From Limnobaculum eriocheiris (GTDB lineage: Bacteria; Pseudomonadota; Gammaproteobacteria; Enterobacterales; Enterobacteriaceae), in NCBI RefSeq assembly GCF_021010575.1, contig NZ_JAJNAG010000013.1:1-64000 (forward strand): a stretch of DNA of 64,000 nt, given 5' to 3'. Shown here in pieces: positions 1 through 9,267 of the stretch; within the stretch, counting starts at the first letter, position 1, and each line of letters starts with the position of its first letter. The notes beneath the pieces were generated by a model. The model did no database searches. It saw only the letters and a list, made by a program, of their open reading frames with translations, and was not told the origin of the DNA. The translations under genes were made by a program, and so were the position numbers.

Positions 1-183
1 AGGTGGAATGACCGTTTCGGATCACATCACTCGTTTCAGAACAGCGGGGACAAACTACATCAATCTTTGCCATCAATCATCCAAAGGGCGAAGAATACCA
101 CAACACTAAATATGCGTCACGACCGAGTTTTAACTCCTTCTAAAACTTTTGTAGCAATACGGAATTTAAAAAATACGAAAAGT

Positions 184-217
184 AGGTGAGTTTTTTATTT
201 TTGAGCGATTGCATACT
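184..217 (+). promoter_or_regulatory. csgBA promoter with CsgD-like box
   Basis: TAGGTGAGTTT at 184-194 resembles the CsgD operator CGGGTGAGTTA of the E. coli csgBA promoter. It is followed at similar spacing by TTGCATACT, whose CATACT at 212-217 fits a -10 element. The rest of 1-335 is AT-rich and holds no gene I can support. By analogy csgDEFG would lie divergently to the left, outside the window. Confidence 0.5.
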
Positions 218-335
218 CAAATCATTATGTGATGAAGTGAGTAATCATGATGGTGATTATATCGAATGAAGCAATTTATTTTATTCTTCATGCTTATGGT
301 TAAGTCAGCCCCTTTAGATTTGGTTGGGTGACAAA

Positions 336-830
336 ATGAAAAGATTAATGTGTGTATTAGCGTTGCTTTCTGTTTCTGGCACATCGTTGGCTCAGGCTCA
401 ATATGACATGGCAGGTTCCGAATTTATTTCATCAGATTATCAGATGAATCGGGGAACCGTTGTGGGGCACGGGAATCAGGCAAATATTGTGCAAAACGGA
501 ACTTCCAACCTGGCAGTTGTTGTACAAAAGGGGGGAGGCAATCTGGCGCAGGTCAGACAATCGGGAAGCAATAATACGGCCATTATGGCTCAAAGAGGAA
601 TCGCAAATAACGCTGAAATTATTCAGGCCGATGCTAACAATGTGGCTTATATAGCACAAGCTGGTGCGGCAAATTCAGCGTCTATTGTGCAATCAGATTT
701 TGATAATGAAGCTTATATTATCCAAAAGGGTAAAGGGAACGTAACGCAAATTATTCAAAATGGTGTAAACCGGTCTGCCGGTGTTATACAAAATTCGTCA
801 GGAATGGCCATTCGAGTGACTCAACACTAA
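336..830 (+). CDS. csgB: Curli nucleator (minor subunit) CsgB
   Basis: CsgB sits on the outer membrane and templates polymerisation of CsgA into curli amyloid. The protein has a signal peptide (MKRLMCVLALL, cleavage expected near LAQA). It then carries five imperfect repeats of about 22 residues built on Q-x-G-x-x-N-x-A-x-x-x-Q, for example IVQNGTSNLAVVVQ and IIQKGKGNVTQIIQ. The C-terminus MAIRVTQH nearly matches E. coli CsgB, whose last repeat anchors it to the cell. I prefer the ATG at 336 because it begins the signal peptide; an in-frame TTG at 324 would add four residues. csgA follows after 53 bases. The family identity is secure; function is inferred from homology. Confidence 0.93.
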   Translation: MKRLMCVLALLSVSGTSLAQAQYDMAGSEFISSDYQMNRGTVVGHGNQANIVQNGTSNLAVVVQKGGGNLAQVRQSGSNNTAIMAQRGIANNAEIIQADANNVAYIAQAGAANSASIVQSDFDNEAYIIQKGKGNVTQIIQNGVNRSAGVIQNSSGMAIRVTQH

Positions 831-883
831 GAATGACTGTTTTTTGATAATCATAGAAAGCCTATATACGACGGGGTAGTATC

Positions 884-1330
884 ATGAAACTGTGGAAAAT
901 TCTTGCGTTAACATCATTAGTTCTTTCTGGCAGTGCTATGGCTGGTCATTATGACCCTCCTACACCACCAACTCCAACTGTGCCTCAGTATACCTCAGCA
1001 TCTGCTGAAATTCGTATCTATCAGGCCGGTACCAGCAACTTTGCCGATACCAGCCAAACCCAGGCTTATAAATCTTTAACCGATATTGAACAACGTGGCG
1101 ATCGCAACAAGTCATACAGCAATCAAAGCGGTGACAATAGTCTGATCAACGTTGACCAATTTGGTAATGATAACCTGAGCGTAGCGGCACAAACTGCCAA
1201 TAAAGCAGCAATCTACGTTTCTCAAAGTGGCAGTGGTAACGTTTCTGGCGCATCACAAAGCTATGACGGTGGCTTAATCTCCGTTACTCAGGCTGGTGCA
1301 GGTAACGTTGCATACTCTAACCAACACTAA
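884..1330 (+). CDS. csgA: Curlin major subunit CsgA (divergent)
   Basis: This is the secreted amyloid subunit that forms curli fibres. Its 148 residues compare with 151 in E. coli. A signal peptide ends near GSAMA. The next segment is proline/threonine-rich (HYDPPTPPTPTVPQY) where E. coli has a glycine-rich N22 targeting segment. Five repeats follow from about residue 40, each with the S-x5-Q-x-G-x4-N-x5-Q pattern, such as IEQRGDRNKSYSNQ and VTQAGAGNVAYSNQ. The first, second and last repeats keep the Gln/Asn ladder best. The position after csgB, the signal peptide and the repeat count support CsgA over another CsgB paralogue. The curli export genes are not in the window. Confidence 0.9.
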   Translation: MKLWKILALTSLVLSGSAMAGHYDPPTPPTPTVPQYTSASAEIRIYQAGTSNFADTSQTQAYKSLTDIEQRGDRNKSYSNQSGDNSLINVDQFGNDNLSVAAQTANKAAIYVSQSGSGNVSGASQSYDGGLISVTQAGAGNVAYSNQH

Positions 1331-1350
1331 GTTTGGTTCTTTCTATGTAA

Positions 1351-1377
1351 AAACAGGGCCATGGCCCTGTTTTGTTT
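1351..1377 (+). terminator. Hairpin between csgA and csgC
   Basis: AAACAGGGCC-AT-GGCCCTGTTT forms a perfect 10-bp stem followed by TTGTTTTAT. It lies just after the csgA stop and before csgC. It probably stops or attenuates most transcripts, so that the subunits are made in excess over CsgC. Confidence 0.75.
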
Positions 1378-1401
1378 TATGGTTTTTCCTGAGGAGTCAT
1401 T

Positions 1402-1728
1402 ATGTCTTTTTTACTTGCCGCAGCCCTCAGTAACCAGCTTTGGTTTAGTACGCAGCAGGACGCCGGAAACTATACTATTACACCCATGGTAAATCTTGAT
1501 AGCAATTGCGAATGTACTGTCTCAATAGAAGTTCAACGTAAGGGAAGTCAGGGCGAGAGCCGTAGCCTTCAACAAAGTCATATTTCACTGGAAGGTAAAA
1601 AGGAACGTGCCCTTGGGCAAATGAAGCTGAATATTTCTCAGGACGATCGGGTGAATATTACCGTGACGTTAAGCAATGGCGGTAATATCGAGATGAAGAA
1701 GCAATGGAGTTCGTCCTCTAAAATGTGA
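1402..1728 (+). CDS. csgC: Curli assembly inhibitor CsgC
   Basis: CsgC is a small periplasmic immunoglobulin-like protein that keeps CsgA from forming amyloid before export. The 108 residues align with the 110-residue E. coli protein from the N-terminal LLAAALS through the Cys-x-Cys pair (CEC, about residues 36-38) to LNISQDDRV and the closing QW..SS. The start has a good GAGGAG ribosome site at 1391-1396. It is the third gene of the csg operon and lies behind a hairpin, so its dose is probably lower than that of csgBA. Overall identity to E. coli is moderate. Confidence 0.88.
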   Translation: MSFLLAAALSNQLWFSTQQDAGNYTITPMVNLDSNCECTVSIEVQRKGSQGESRSLQQSHISLEGKKERALGQMKLNISQDDRVNITVTLSNGGNIEMKKQWSSSSKM

Positions 1729-1774
1729 CCTTTCATTACAGAGGCTTTGTTGAGCTTCGCCAAATTACAGACAT

Positions 1775-1802
1775 AAAAAAACCGGCATCGCCGGTTTTTT
1801 TA
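1775..1802. terminator. Bidirectional terminator csgC/rpsT
   Basis: AAAAAAACCGGC-ATC-GCCGGTTTTTTT has a GC-rich stem with an A-run on one side and a T-run on the other. It can therefore end both the plus-strand csg operon and the minus-strand rpsT transcript. Confidence 0.88.
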
Positions 1803-1819
1803 AGAAACGCTCAACATTA

Positions 1820-2080
1820 TTACATAGCGTTGATTTGTGCAGTCAGGTTTGACTTATGACGCGCAGCTTTATTCTTGTGAATTAAGCCTTTTGCTGCCTG
1901 ACGGTCAACAATTGGTTGCATGTCATTAAATGCTGCCTGAGCAGCAGCTTTGTCACCTGCTGTAATCGCCATTTGTACTTTCTTGATGAAGGTACGCATC
2001 ATGGAGCGACGGCTAGCGTTATGCTTGCGGCGCTTCTCAGATTGGATGGCGCGTTTCTTAGCTGATTTGATATTAGCCAA
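1820..2080 (-). CDS. rpsT: 30S ribosomal protein S20
   Basis: S20 is a primary 16S rRNA-binding protein of the small subunit. The 86-residue, Lys/Arg/Ala-rich sequence beginning [10 protein letters not shown] and ending LTAQINAM is typical. The start codon is TTG (2078-2080), preceded by GGGAGTTGGACC, the same unusual UUG start and leader as in E. coli. The weak start is linked there to translational autoregulation of S20. The gene is transcribed alone, away from ribF, with a strong promoter upstream and a terminator just downstream. Confidence 0.98.
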   Translation of the reverse strand: MANIKSAKKRAIQSEKRRKHNASRRSMMRTFIKKVQMAITAGDKAAAQAAFNDMQPIVDRQAAKGLIHKNKAARHKSNLTAQINAM

Positions 2081-2126
2081 GGTCCAACTCCCAAATAGTT
2101 TCTTGAGGACATTCTAAAGGCGAAGG

Positions 2127-2155
2127 AATATGCCCTTTCGACCTTCTTTTGTCAA
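2127..2155 (-). promoter_or_regulatory. rpsT promoter
   Basis: On the minus strand TTGACA (2150-2155) is separated by 17 bases from CATATT (2127-2132), placing initiation about 40 bases before the rpsT UUG. This resembles E. coli rpsT P2. The rest of 2156-2452 is non-coding and must hold the ribF promoter and any second rpsT promoter. I could not fix either. Confidence 0.7.
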
Positions 2156-2452
2156 CGGATTTGTGCAAATTAGCGCCGCCATTTTCTCTTTATCACTAAA
2201 AAGAAGGGGCGACACCGCGGTTATCGATGGCGCAGAATTCTAACAGCTTTATACAACAGAATACAGTAATTAACGCGTTTTCTTTATGCGGATGCTGAAG
2301 ATATAGGCATTACTGTATATTTATCGGTAGATTAACGCCTCAAGTCCATAAACCACAGAAGATTTTCGTTTATCGCGTAATCGCGGGTTAACCTTAGGCG
2401 CGGCTGTTGCTATAATCGATGGTTTCCAACTGTACAGAGCCCAAAACTGATT

Positions 2453-3391
2453 ATGGAGCTGATTCGCGGTATACACAATATCCGACCTCGTCACCACGGG
2501 TGTGTTTTGACGATCGGTAATTTTGACGGCGTTCATCTTGGACATCAGGCGTTATTACGTCAGTTAAAACGAGAAGGGAAGCGATTGGGTCTGTCAACCA
2601 TGGTGATGATCTTTGAGCCCCAGCCGTTGGAACTATTTGCTCCACAGCAGGCACCGGCAAGGCTGACACGCCTGCGCGATAAGTGTAAGTATCTGGCACA
2701 GGCCGGTATCGATTATCTGCTGTGTGTGAAGTTTGATGCGGTTTTTGCGGCAAACAGTGCAGAACAATTCATTTCCCAATTGCTGGTGGATCTGTTGGGT
2801 GTTAAGTTTTTAATGGTTGGCGATGATTTTCGCTTTGGGGCGAAGCGGCAGGGAGATTTCTCTTTGCTGAAAACCGCCGGAGAAACCTTTAGTTTCTCTG
2901 TCGCCGATAGCGAAAGTTTTTGCGAATCGGGTACGCGAATCAGTAGTACCATCATTCGTCAGGCGTTGCAGGATGATAATCTGGCGCTGGCGGAGTCTTT
3001 ACTTGGTCGACCATATAGTATGTGTGGGCGAGTCGTTCACGGTGATGAGCTGGGGAGAACCATTGGTTTTCCTACCGCCAATCTTCCCATTAAGCGGCTG
3101 GTAGCACCAATTAAGGGAGTGTATGCCGTAGAAGTACAGGGATTAGCGGATAAGCCATTACCCGGCGTTGCCAATATTGGCAACCGACCTACGGTTTCCG
3201 GTGTGCGCCAACAGCTTGAAGTACATTTATTAGATGTTGATATGGACCTGTATGGGCGCCATATTGATGTAGTAATCAGAGAAAAATTACGCAGTGAGCA
3301 GCGTTTTGCCTCACTGGACGCTTTAAAACAGCAGATTGAAAATGATGTCGTGACCGCCCGTGAATATTTTGGGCAAGCGGTACGGACTTAA
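2453..3391 (+). CDS. ribF: Bifunctional riboflavin kinase/FAD synthetase
   Basis: RibF phosphorylates riboflavin to FMN and adenylates FMN to FAD. The 312-residue protein has the usual two halves. The N-terminal nucleotidyltransferase carries GNFDGVHLGH at residues 22-31 and the downstream ISST-x-IR motif near residue 163. The C-terminal flavokinase carries GRTIGFPTANL, with GFPTAN at 205-210. Length matches E. coli (313). ileS begins 33 bases downstream, and in enterobacteria ribF-ileS-lspA are co-transcribed. Confidence 0.97.
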   Translation: MELIRGIHNIRPRHHGCVLTIGNFDGVHLGHQALLRQLKREGKRLGLSTMVMIFEPQPLELFAPQQAPARLTRLRDKCKYLAQAGIDYLLCVKFDAVFAANSAEQFISQLLVDLLGVKFLMVGDDFRFGAKRQGDFSLLKTAGETFSFSVADSESFCESGTRISSTIIRQALQDDNLALAESLLGRPYSMCGRVVHGDELGRTIGFPTANLPIKRLVAPIKGVYAVEVQGLADKPLPGVANIGNRPTVSGVRQQLEVHLLDVDMDLYGRHIDVVIREKLRSEQRFASLDALKQQIENDVVTAREYFGQAVRT

Positions 3392-3424
3392 TATCTAGCC
3401 GAGAGATAGGGAACCGAGAATCGA

Positions 3425-6241
3425 ATGACTGACTATAAGAACACGTTGAATTTGCCGGAAACCGGTTTTCCAATGCGCGGCGATTTAGCCAAGCGTGAAC
3501 CGGATATGCTAAAACATTGGTATGAATCTGACCTTTATGGTGCGATTCGCCAGGCCAAAAAAGGGAAGAAAACCTTTATTCTTCACGATGGCCCTCCTTA
3601 CGCAAACGGCAGCCTTCATATTGGTCATGCGGTAAATAAAATTCTCAAAGACATTATTATCAAGTCAAAAAGCATGGCTGGATATGATGCGCCATACGTA
3701 CCGGGTTGGGACTGTCATGGGTTGCCAATTGAGCTGAAAGTGGAACAACTGGTAGGTAAGCCGGGAGAGAAAATCAGCGCGGCGGAATTCCGTAAAGCTT
3801 GTCGTGACTATGCAGCGGAACAGGTTGAAGGTCAGAAAAAAGATTTTATCCGTTTAGGCGTATTGGGTGACTGGGATCGCCCATACCTGACGATGGAATA
3901 TAAAACTGAAGCCAATATCATTCGTTCCCTGTCAAAAATTATCGGTAATGGGCACTTGCACAAAGGCGCTAAACCTGTGCACTGGTGTATTGACTGTCGT
4001 TCGTCTCTGGCTGAAGCCGAAGTCGAATATTATGACAAAACCTCACCTTCGATTGATGTGCGTTTTGCTGCCGTTGATCCCGCTGCCGTTGCTGCACAAT
4101 TTGGCATCTGTCAGGTGTCTGGCCCGGTTAATGTGGTTATTTGGACCACCACTCCGTGGACCTTACCGGCAAACCGCGCTATTTCTCTGCATCCTGAGTT
4201 TGAATATCAGCTGGTGCAGGTTGGAAATGAAAATCTGATTCTGGCCGCCGATCTGGTTGAAAGCGTGATGAAACGCGCCGCTATCGATAGCTGGATAGTT
4301 CTGGGCAGTGCTAAAGGTGCTGATTTAGAGCTGATGCGCTTTAAACACCCATTCCTGAATTTTGATGTACCCATCGTTCTGGGTGAGCATGTGACGCTGG
4401 ATACCGGTACCGGTGCGGTACATACTGCCCCGGGTCATGGTCCTGATGACTATGTCATTGGTCAAAAGTATCAGTTAGAAGTGGCTAACCCGGTCGGTCC
4501 GGATGGTTGCTATCTGTCAGGAACCGGTGCGGGACTTGATGGCCTGAACGTATTTAAAGCCAACGATGTGATTGTTGAAATGTTACGTGAGCAGGGTGCT
4601 TTACTGCACGTTGAGAAAGTGCTGCACAGCTATCCATGCTGCTGGCGTCATAAGTCACCAATTATATTCCGTGCGACACCTCAGTGGTTTATCAGCATGG
4701 ATCAGAATGGCTTACGCAAGCAGTCTCTGAAAGAGATCAAAGGCGTTCGTTGGATCCCGGATTGGGGTCAGGCTCGTATCGAAAACATGGTGGCAAACCG
4801 CCCTGACTGGTGTATTTCTCGCCAGCGTACCTGGGGTATGCCAATGTCGTTGTTCGTTCATAAAGAGACGGATGAGCTGCATCCTCGTGCCTTAGAGATT
4901 ATGGAGCAGGTGGCTCAACGTGTTGAACAACAGGGTATTCAGGCATGGTGGGATCTTGATCCTAAAGATGTACTGGGTGAAGAGGCCGATAATTATGTGA
5001 AGGTTCCGGATACGCTGGATGTTTGGTTTGACTCCGGCTCAACTCACTCTTCGGTGGTCGATGTACGCCCTGAGTTTCATGGTCACAGCGCGGATATGTA
5101 TCTGGAAGGTTCAGACCAGCATCGCGGTTGGTTTATGTCTTCCCTGATGATCTCAACGGCGATGAAAGGCAAAGCGCCTTATCGTCAGGTTCTGACTCAC
5201 GGCTTTACCGTGGATGGTCAGGGTCGTAAAATGTCGAAATCTATCGGTAACACCATTAGCCCTCAGGACGTAATGAATAAGCTGGGTGGTGATATCCTTC
5301 GTCTGTGGGTAGCCTCAACGGACTACACCGGTGAAATTGCAGTATCCGATGAAATTTTAAAACGCTCGGCGGATGCTTATCGTCGTATTCGTAATACTGC
5401 ACGCTTCCTGCTGGCTAACCTGAATGGTTTTGATCCGGCAAAAGATATGGTGAAACCAGAAGAGATGGTAGTGCTGGATCGTTGGGCGGTGGGGCGTGCT
5501 CTGGCTGCGCAAAATGAAATTGCTGCCAGTTATGATAATTACGATTTCCACGTGGTGATTCAACGCCTGATGCAGTTCTGTTCTGTTGAAATGGGTTCCT
5601 TCTATCTGGACATCATCAAAGATCGTCAGTACACCGCAAAAGGCGATAGTCTGGCGCGCCGTAGCTGCCAGACTGCGTTGTATCATATCGCTGAAGCGCT
5701 GGTTCGCTGGATGGCGCCGGTTATGTCGTTCACCGCTGATGAGATCTGGAACTACCTGCCGGGTGAACGTGAAAAGTTTGTGTTTACCGGTGAGTGGTAT
5801 CAGGGACTGTTTGGTCTGGCCGATGGCGAAAGTATGAATGATAGCTATTGGGACGAATTGCTGAAAGTTCGCGGTGAAGTGAACAAAGTGCTGGAGCAGG
5901 CGCGTAACGATAAGCAACTGGGCGGCTCTCTTGAAGCATCAGTCACTTTATTTGCGGATTCTGATTTGGCGGATAAGCTAAATGCGCTTAAAGATGAGCT
6001 GCGTTTTGTGCTGCTGACTTCCGGTGCTAAAGTTGAGCCGATGGCTCAGGCAACGGCAGAGGCACAGCCAGGCGAAATGATGAAAGGCCTGAAAGTTGGG
6101 CTGGCTAAAGCTCAGGGTAATAAATGCCCTCGTTGCTGGCACTATACGCTGGATGTTGGTCAAAATGCAGAACATCCGGATCTTTGTGGTCGCTGTGTAA
6201 CTAACGTTGCTGGCAATGGTGAAGAGCGTAAGTTTGCCTGA
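3425..6241 (+). CDS. ileS: Isoleucine--tRNA ligase
   Basis: This class I synthetase charges tRNA-Ile and edits mischarged valine. The 938 residues match the E. coli length exactly. The HIGH signature is HIGH at 65-68 and KMSKS is at 602-606. The editing (CP1) insertion lies between, with [13 protein letters not shown]. The C-terminus carries the zinc-binding CPRCWHY and CGRC pairs. The stop TGA (6239-6241) overlaps the lspA ATG by one base, which indicates coupled translation. Confidence 0.99.
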   Translation: MTDYKNTLNLPETGFPMRGDLAKREPDMLKHWYESDLYGAIRQAKKGKKTFILHDGPPYANGSLHIGHAVNKILKDIIIKSKSMAGYDAPYVPGWDCHGLPIELKVEQLVGKPGEKISAAEFRKACRDYAAEQVEGQKKDFIRLGVLGDWDRPYLTMEYKTEANIIRSLSKIIGNGHLHKGAKPVHWCIDCRSSLAEAEVEYYDKTSPSIDVRFAAVDPAAVAAQFGICQVSGPVNVVIWTTTPWTLPANRAISLHPEFEYQLVQVGNENLILAADLVESVMKRAAIDSWIVLGSAKGADLELMRFKHPFLNFDVPIVLGEHVTLDTGTGAVHTAPGHGPDDYVIGQKYQLEVANPVGPDGCYLSGTGAGLDGLNVFKANDVIVEMLREQGALLHVEKVLHSYPCCWRHKSPIIFRATPQWFISMDQNGLRKQSLKEIKGVRWIPDWGQARIENMVANRPDWCISRQRTWGMPMSLFVHKETDELHPRALEIMEQVAQRVEQQGIQAWWDLDPKDVLGEEADNYVKVPDTLDVWFDSGSTHSSVVDVRPEFHGHSADMYLEGSDQHRGWFMSSLMISTAMKGKAPYRQVLTHGFTVDGQGRKMSKSIGNTISPQDVMNKLGGDILRLWVASTDYTGEIAVSDEILKRSADAYRRIRNTARFLLANLNGFDPAKDMVKPEEMVVLDRWAVGRALAAQNEIAASYDNYDFHVVIQRLMQFCSVEMGSFYLDIIKDRQYTAKGDSLARRSCQTALYHIAEALVRWMAPVMSFTADEIWNYLPGEREKFVFTGEWYQGLFGLADGESMNDSYWDELLKVRGEVNKVLEQARNDKQLGGSLEASVTLFADSDLADKLNALKDELRFVLLTSGAKVEPMAQATAEAQPGEMMKGLKVGLAKAQGNKCPRCWHYTLDVGQNAEHPDLCGRCVTNVAGNGEERKFA

Positions 6242-6732
6242 TGAGTAAATCTATTGGTTCTACCGGGCTCCGCTGGCTATGGCTGGCGGTTGTCGTTCTG
6301 ATTGTCGACCTGGTCAGTAAATTTTGGGTGGTAAAGAATTTCCGCCTGGGCGAGTCGGTAGATTGGTTACCGTTTTTTAATTTCTACTATGCGAGAAATT
6401 ATGGCGCTGCGTTTAGTTCTTTTATGGGACAGCGCTGGGCATTGGCAGCCGTGGCAATAACCATTACCATCGTATTAATGGTGATGATGTATCGTACTGC
6501 GGCAACCGCGAAATGGAGCAATATTGCTTTTGCTCTGATTATTGGTGGAGCCTTGGGTAACTTATTCGACCGCCTGTACCATGGTTTTGTTGTCGACTTT
6601 TTTGATTTTTTCATTGGCGACTGGCACTACCCGACTTTTAACGTTGCTGACTGTGCAATATGCATCGGAGCAGTGATGGTGGTGTTAGAAGGTTTTATTT
6701 TCTCTAAAAAAGAGAAAAAGAACCCGGCGTAA
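6241..6732 (+). CDS. lspA: Lipoprotein signal peptidase (SPase II)
   Basis: LspA is an inner-membrane aspartyl peptidase that removes the signal peptide from diacylglyceryl-modified prolipoproteins. The 163 residues contain four hydrophobic membrane segments. The family blocks are NYGAAFS (near 53-59), GNLFDR (106-111), VVDFFDF (117-123) and FNVAD (133-137), including the conserved Asp110, Asp119 and Asp137. The start overlaps the ileS stop (TGATG). In E. coli the next gene is fkpB; here ispH follows directly. Confidence 0.97.
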   Translation: MSKSIGSTGLRWLWLAVVVLIVDLVSKFWVVKNFRLGESVDWLPFFNFYYARNYGAAFSSFMGQRWALAAVAITITIVLMVMMYRTAATAKWSNIAFALIIGGALGNLFDRLYHGFVVDFFDFFIGDWHYPTFNVADCAICIGAVMVVLEGFIFSKKEKKNPA

Positions 6733-6763
6733 TACAAGTCACAGTGATGTAACGGTTTTATTA

Positions 6764-6797
6764 ACGGTGTAGCCAGCAAGGTTGCTGACTACACCGT
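6764..6797. repeat. Inverted repeat between lspA and ispH
   Basis: ACGGTGTAG-C-CAGCAA, GG, TTGCTG-A-CTACACCGT form a near-perfect stem of about 15 pairs with one mismatch and a 2-base loop. No T-run follows, so it is not a classic terminator. It could be a processing or pausing hairpin within the operon. It sits exactly where fkpB is expected. Confidence 0.7.
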
Positions 6798-6818
6798 CTA
6801 TATACTTGGAGAGTGAAA

Positions 6819-7763
6819 ATGCAGATATTGTTAGCCAATCCGCGAGGTTTCTGTGCAGGAGTCGACCGGGCTATCAGTATTGTTGAACGTGCGCTGGAGA
6901 TTTATGGCGCTCCAATTTATGTACGCCATGAAGTGGTACATAACCGTTATGTTGTTGACAGCCTGCGCGATCGCGGCGCGGTATTTATTGAGCAACTTAA
7001 TGAAGTTCCCGACGGTGCGATTCTGATTTTTTCCGCTCATGGTGTATCTCAGGCGGTTCGTGCAGAGGCTAAAGCCCGTGACTTGAAGGTGTTTGATGCC
7101 ACTTGCCCGCTGGTGACTAAAGTTCATATGGAAGTGGCTCGCGCCAGCCGTAAAGGCCGGGAAGCCATTTTGATTGGCCATGCGGGGCATCCTGAAGTGG
7201 AAGGCACTATGGGGCAGTACAGCAATCAGGACGGTGGAATGTATTTGGTGGAGTCACCGGAAGATGTGTGGCAGCTAAAAGTCAAAAACGAGAAGAATCT
7301 CTGCTTTATGACGCAAACAACACTGTCCGTTGATGATACTTTCGATGTAATTGATGCGTTGCGTGAGCGTTTTCCGGATATTATCGGCCCGCGTAAAGAT
7401 GATATTTGTTATGCCACCACCAATCGTCAGGAAGCCGTGCGTAATTTGGCCCTGCAATCGGATATGGTACTGGTGGTTGGTTCAAAAAACTCATCTAACT
7501 CAAACCGTTTAGCTGAACTGGCTCAACGTATTGGTAAACCTGCCTATCTGATTGATACAGCAGAGGATATTCAGGAAGGCTGGGTAAAAAACCTGAGTTC
7601 TGTTGGCGTGACGGCGGGCGCTTCTGCCCCTGATGTTTTGGTCCAGGCGGTGATTACCCGTCTGCGTTCTCTGGGGGGCGATGCTGCGGTAGAAATGGAA
7701 GGGCGTGAAGAGAGTATCGTATTTGAAGTGCCGAAAGAGCTTAGAGTTAAGCAGGTTGATTAA
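6819..7763 (+). CDS. ispH: 4-hydroxy-3-methylbut-2-enyl diphosphate reductase
   Basis: IspH is the last enzyme of the non-mevalonate pathway and reduces HMBPP to isopentenyl and dimethylallyl diphosphate with an iron-sulfur cluster. The 314 residues keep the three cluster cysteines in RGFCAG (Cys12), DATCPLV and [10 protein letters not shown], and also the SNSNRL block. I choose ATG at 6819, six bases after GGAGAG and matching E. coli [14 protein letters not shown] at 6813 overlaps the ribosome site and is less likely. It follows lspA by 86 bases. Confidence 0.97.
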   Translation: MQILLANPRGFCAGVDRAISIVERALEIYGAPIYVRHEVVHNRYVVDSLRDRGAVFIEQLNEVPDGAILIFSAHGVSQAVRAEAKARDLKVFDATCPLVTKVHMEVARASRKGREAILIGHAGHPEVEGTMGQYSNQDGGMYLVESPEDVWQLKVKNEKNLCFMTQTTLSVDDTFDVIDALRERFPDIIGPRKDDICYATTNRQEAVRNLALQSDMVLVVGSKNSSNSNRLAELAQRIGKPAYLIDTAEDIQEGWVKNLSSVGVTAGASAPDVLVQAVITRLRSLGGDAAVEMEGREESIVFEVPKELRVKQVD

Positions 7764-7794
7764 ATTCGGGCGGCTGTTTTAAGCAAAACACTGG

Positions 7795-7826
7795 CGGGCT
7801 GATATCTTCAGCCCGTTTTTATTTTA
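7795..7826 (+). terminator. Terminator after ispH
   Basis: CGGGCTGA-TATCT-TCAGCCCG is an 8-bp perfect stem followed by TTTTTATTTT. It ends the ribF-ileS-lspA-ispH transcription unit. Confidence 0.9.
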
Positions 7827-7899
7827 ATAATTACCTATTTCTACCAATATAAGATGAGCTTTTAATTAGTTCGGCATAATTAGTAAATTTATTTGTCAG

Positions 7900-7914
7900 C
7901 GTTCAGGGTGAACG
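7900..7914. promoter_or_regulatory. Palindrome upstream of dapB
   Basis: CGTTCA-GGG-TGAACG is a perfect 6-bp-arm palindrome 50 bases before dapB. It may be an operator, but I do not recognise the regulator. The surrounding 7827-7963 is AT-rich and presumably contains the dapB promoter. Confidence 0.3.
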
Positions 7915-7918
7915 TTAA

Positions 7919-8782
<864 letters not shown>

Positions 8783-8801
8783 TTTTTGTTTGTTTATTCA
8801 T

Positions 8802-8830
8802 GGGTTATTGGGATTTTATTTTAATAACCC
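8802..8830 (+). terminator. Hairpin after dapB
   Basis: GGGTTATT, a 13-base loop, AATAACCC lies 20 bases after the dapB stop. The following sequence is A/T-rich without a clear T-run, so termination is likely but not certain. Confidence 0.45.
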
Positions 8831-9027
8831 ATTTAAAATAAATTTATAACTTATTGACAATAAAGTAATAAATGTGTTAATTTTTTATTTATTGATGTTA
8901 TTTATTGTTTTTATATAATTGATTGTGTTTTTATAAATTAAGCCTCATTTTTTATCTTTTGGTCTCATTTTATTGTTCGAATTTCTCTTTTTTCCATTCA
9001 AATATCATTTTGTTCTATCATATACTT

Positions 9028-9043
9028 TAGCAATCGTTTTCTA
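9028..9043 (+). promoter_or_regulatory. PurR-like box upstream of carAB
   Basis: TAGCAATCGTTTTCTA matches about 10 of 16 positions of the PurR consensus ACGCAAACGTTTGCGT. It lies about 225 bases before carA. E. coli carAB is PurR-controlled from a distal site near promoter P1. The 8831-9219 region around it is very AT-rich and non-coding. Confidence 0.4.
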
Positions 9044-9219
9044 AGTATGGTTTATTGATGATTTTTGCCGTTACATCTCAATTTTTATGTTGAATTGCTA
9101 AAAAGCTAACAAAAAATGTGTGTTTCGGTAGACAAGAGACAGTTCGATCATTAGAATGCGCACAATTTGCCCAAAATTTGCCAGCAAGGCTTTTTTTGTG
9201 CCTTTTTAAAAGGTATAGT

Positions 9220-9258
9220 TGTGAATTAATATGCATATTTTGTGACTGTTTATTCTAG
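9220..9258 (+). promoter_or_regulatory. Paired ARG boxes at carAB promoter P2
   Basis: Two 18-bp ArgR-type half-palindromes are present: TGAATTAATATGCAT within 9220-9237 and TGACTGTTTATTCT within 9241-9258. They are separated by 3 bases, the normal spacing for an ArgR hexamer site. The sequence closely follows E. coli carAB P2, directly before the ribosome site. Arginine repression of carAB is therefore expected. Confidence 0.75.
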
Positions 9259-9267
9259 GAGGGTGTT

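Noticed and set aside
1-120. csgD start on the minus strand at the left edge
   Set aside because: No frame resembling the CsgD N-terminus could be read in the first bases.
2321-2753. Minus-strand frames overlapping the ribF start
   Set aside because: They overlap ribF and have arginine/serine-rich random-looking composition without ribosome sites.
5357-5917. 186-codon frame opposite ileS
   Set aside because: Entirely antisense to the conserved ileS; no ribosome site or recognisable domain.
8831-9219. Horizontally acquired AT-rich island before carA
   Set aside because: Strongly AT-rich, but carAB control regions are AT-rich in enterobacteria and operator-like sites are present; no mobile gene.
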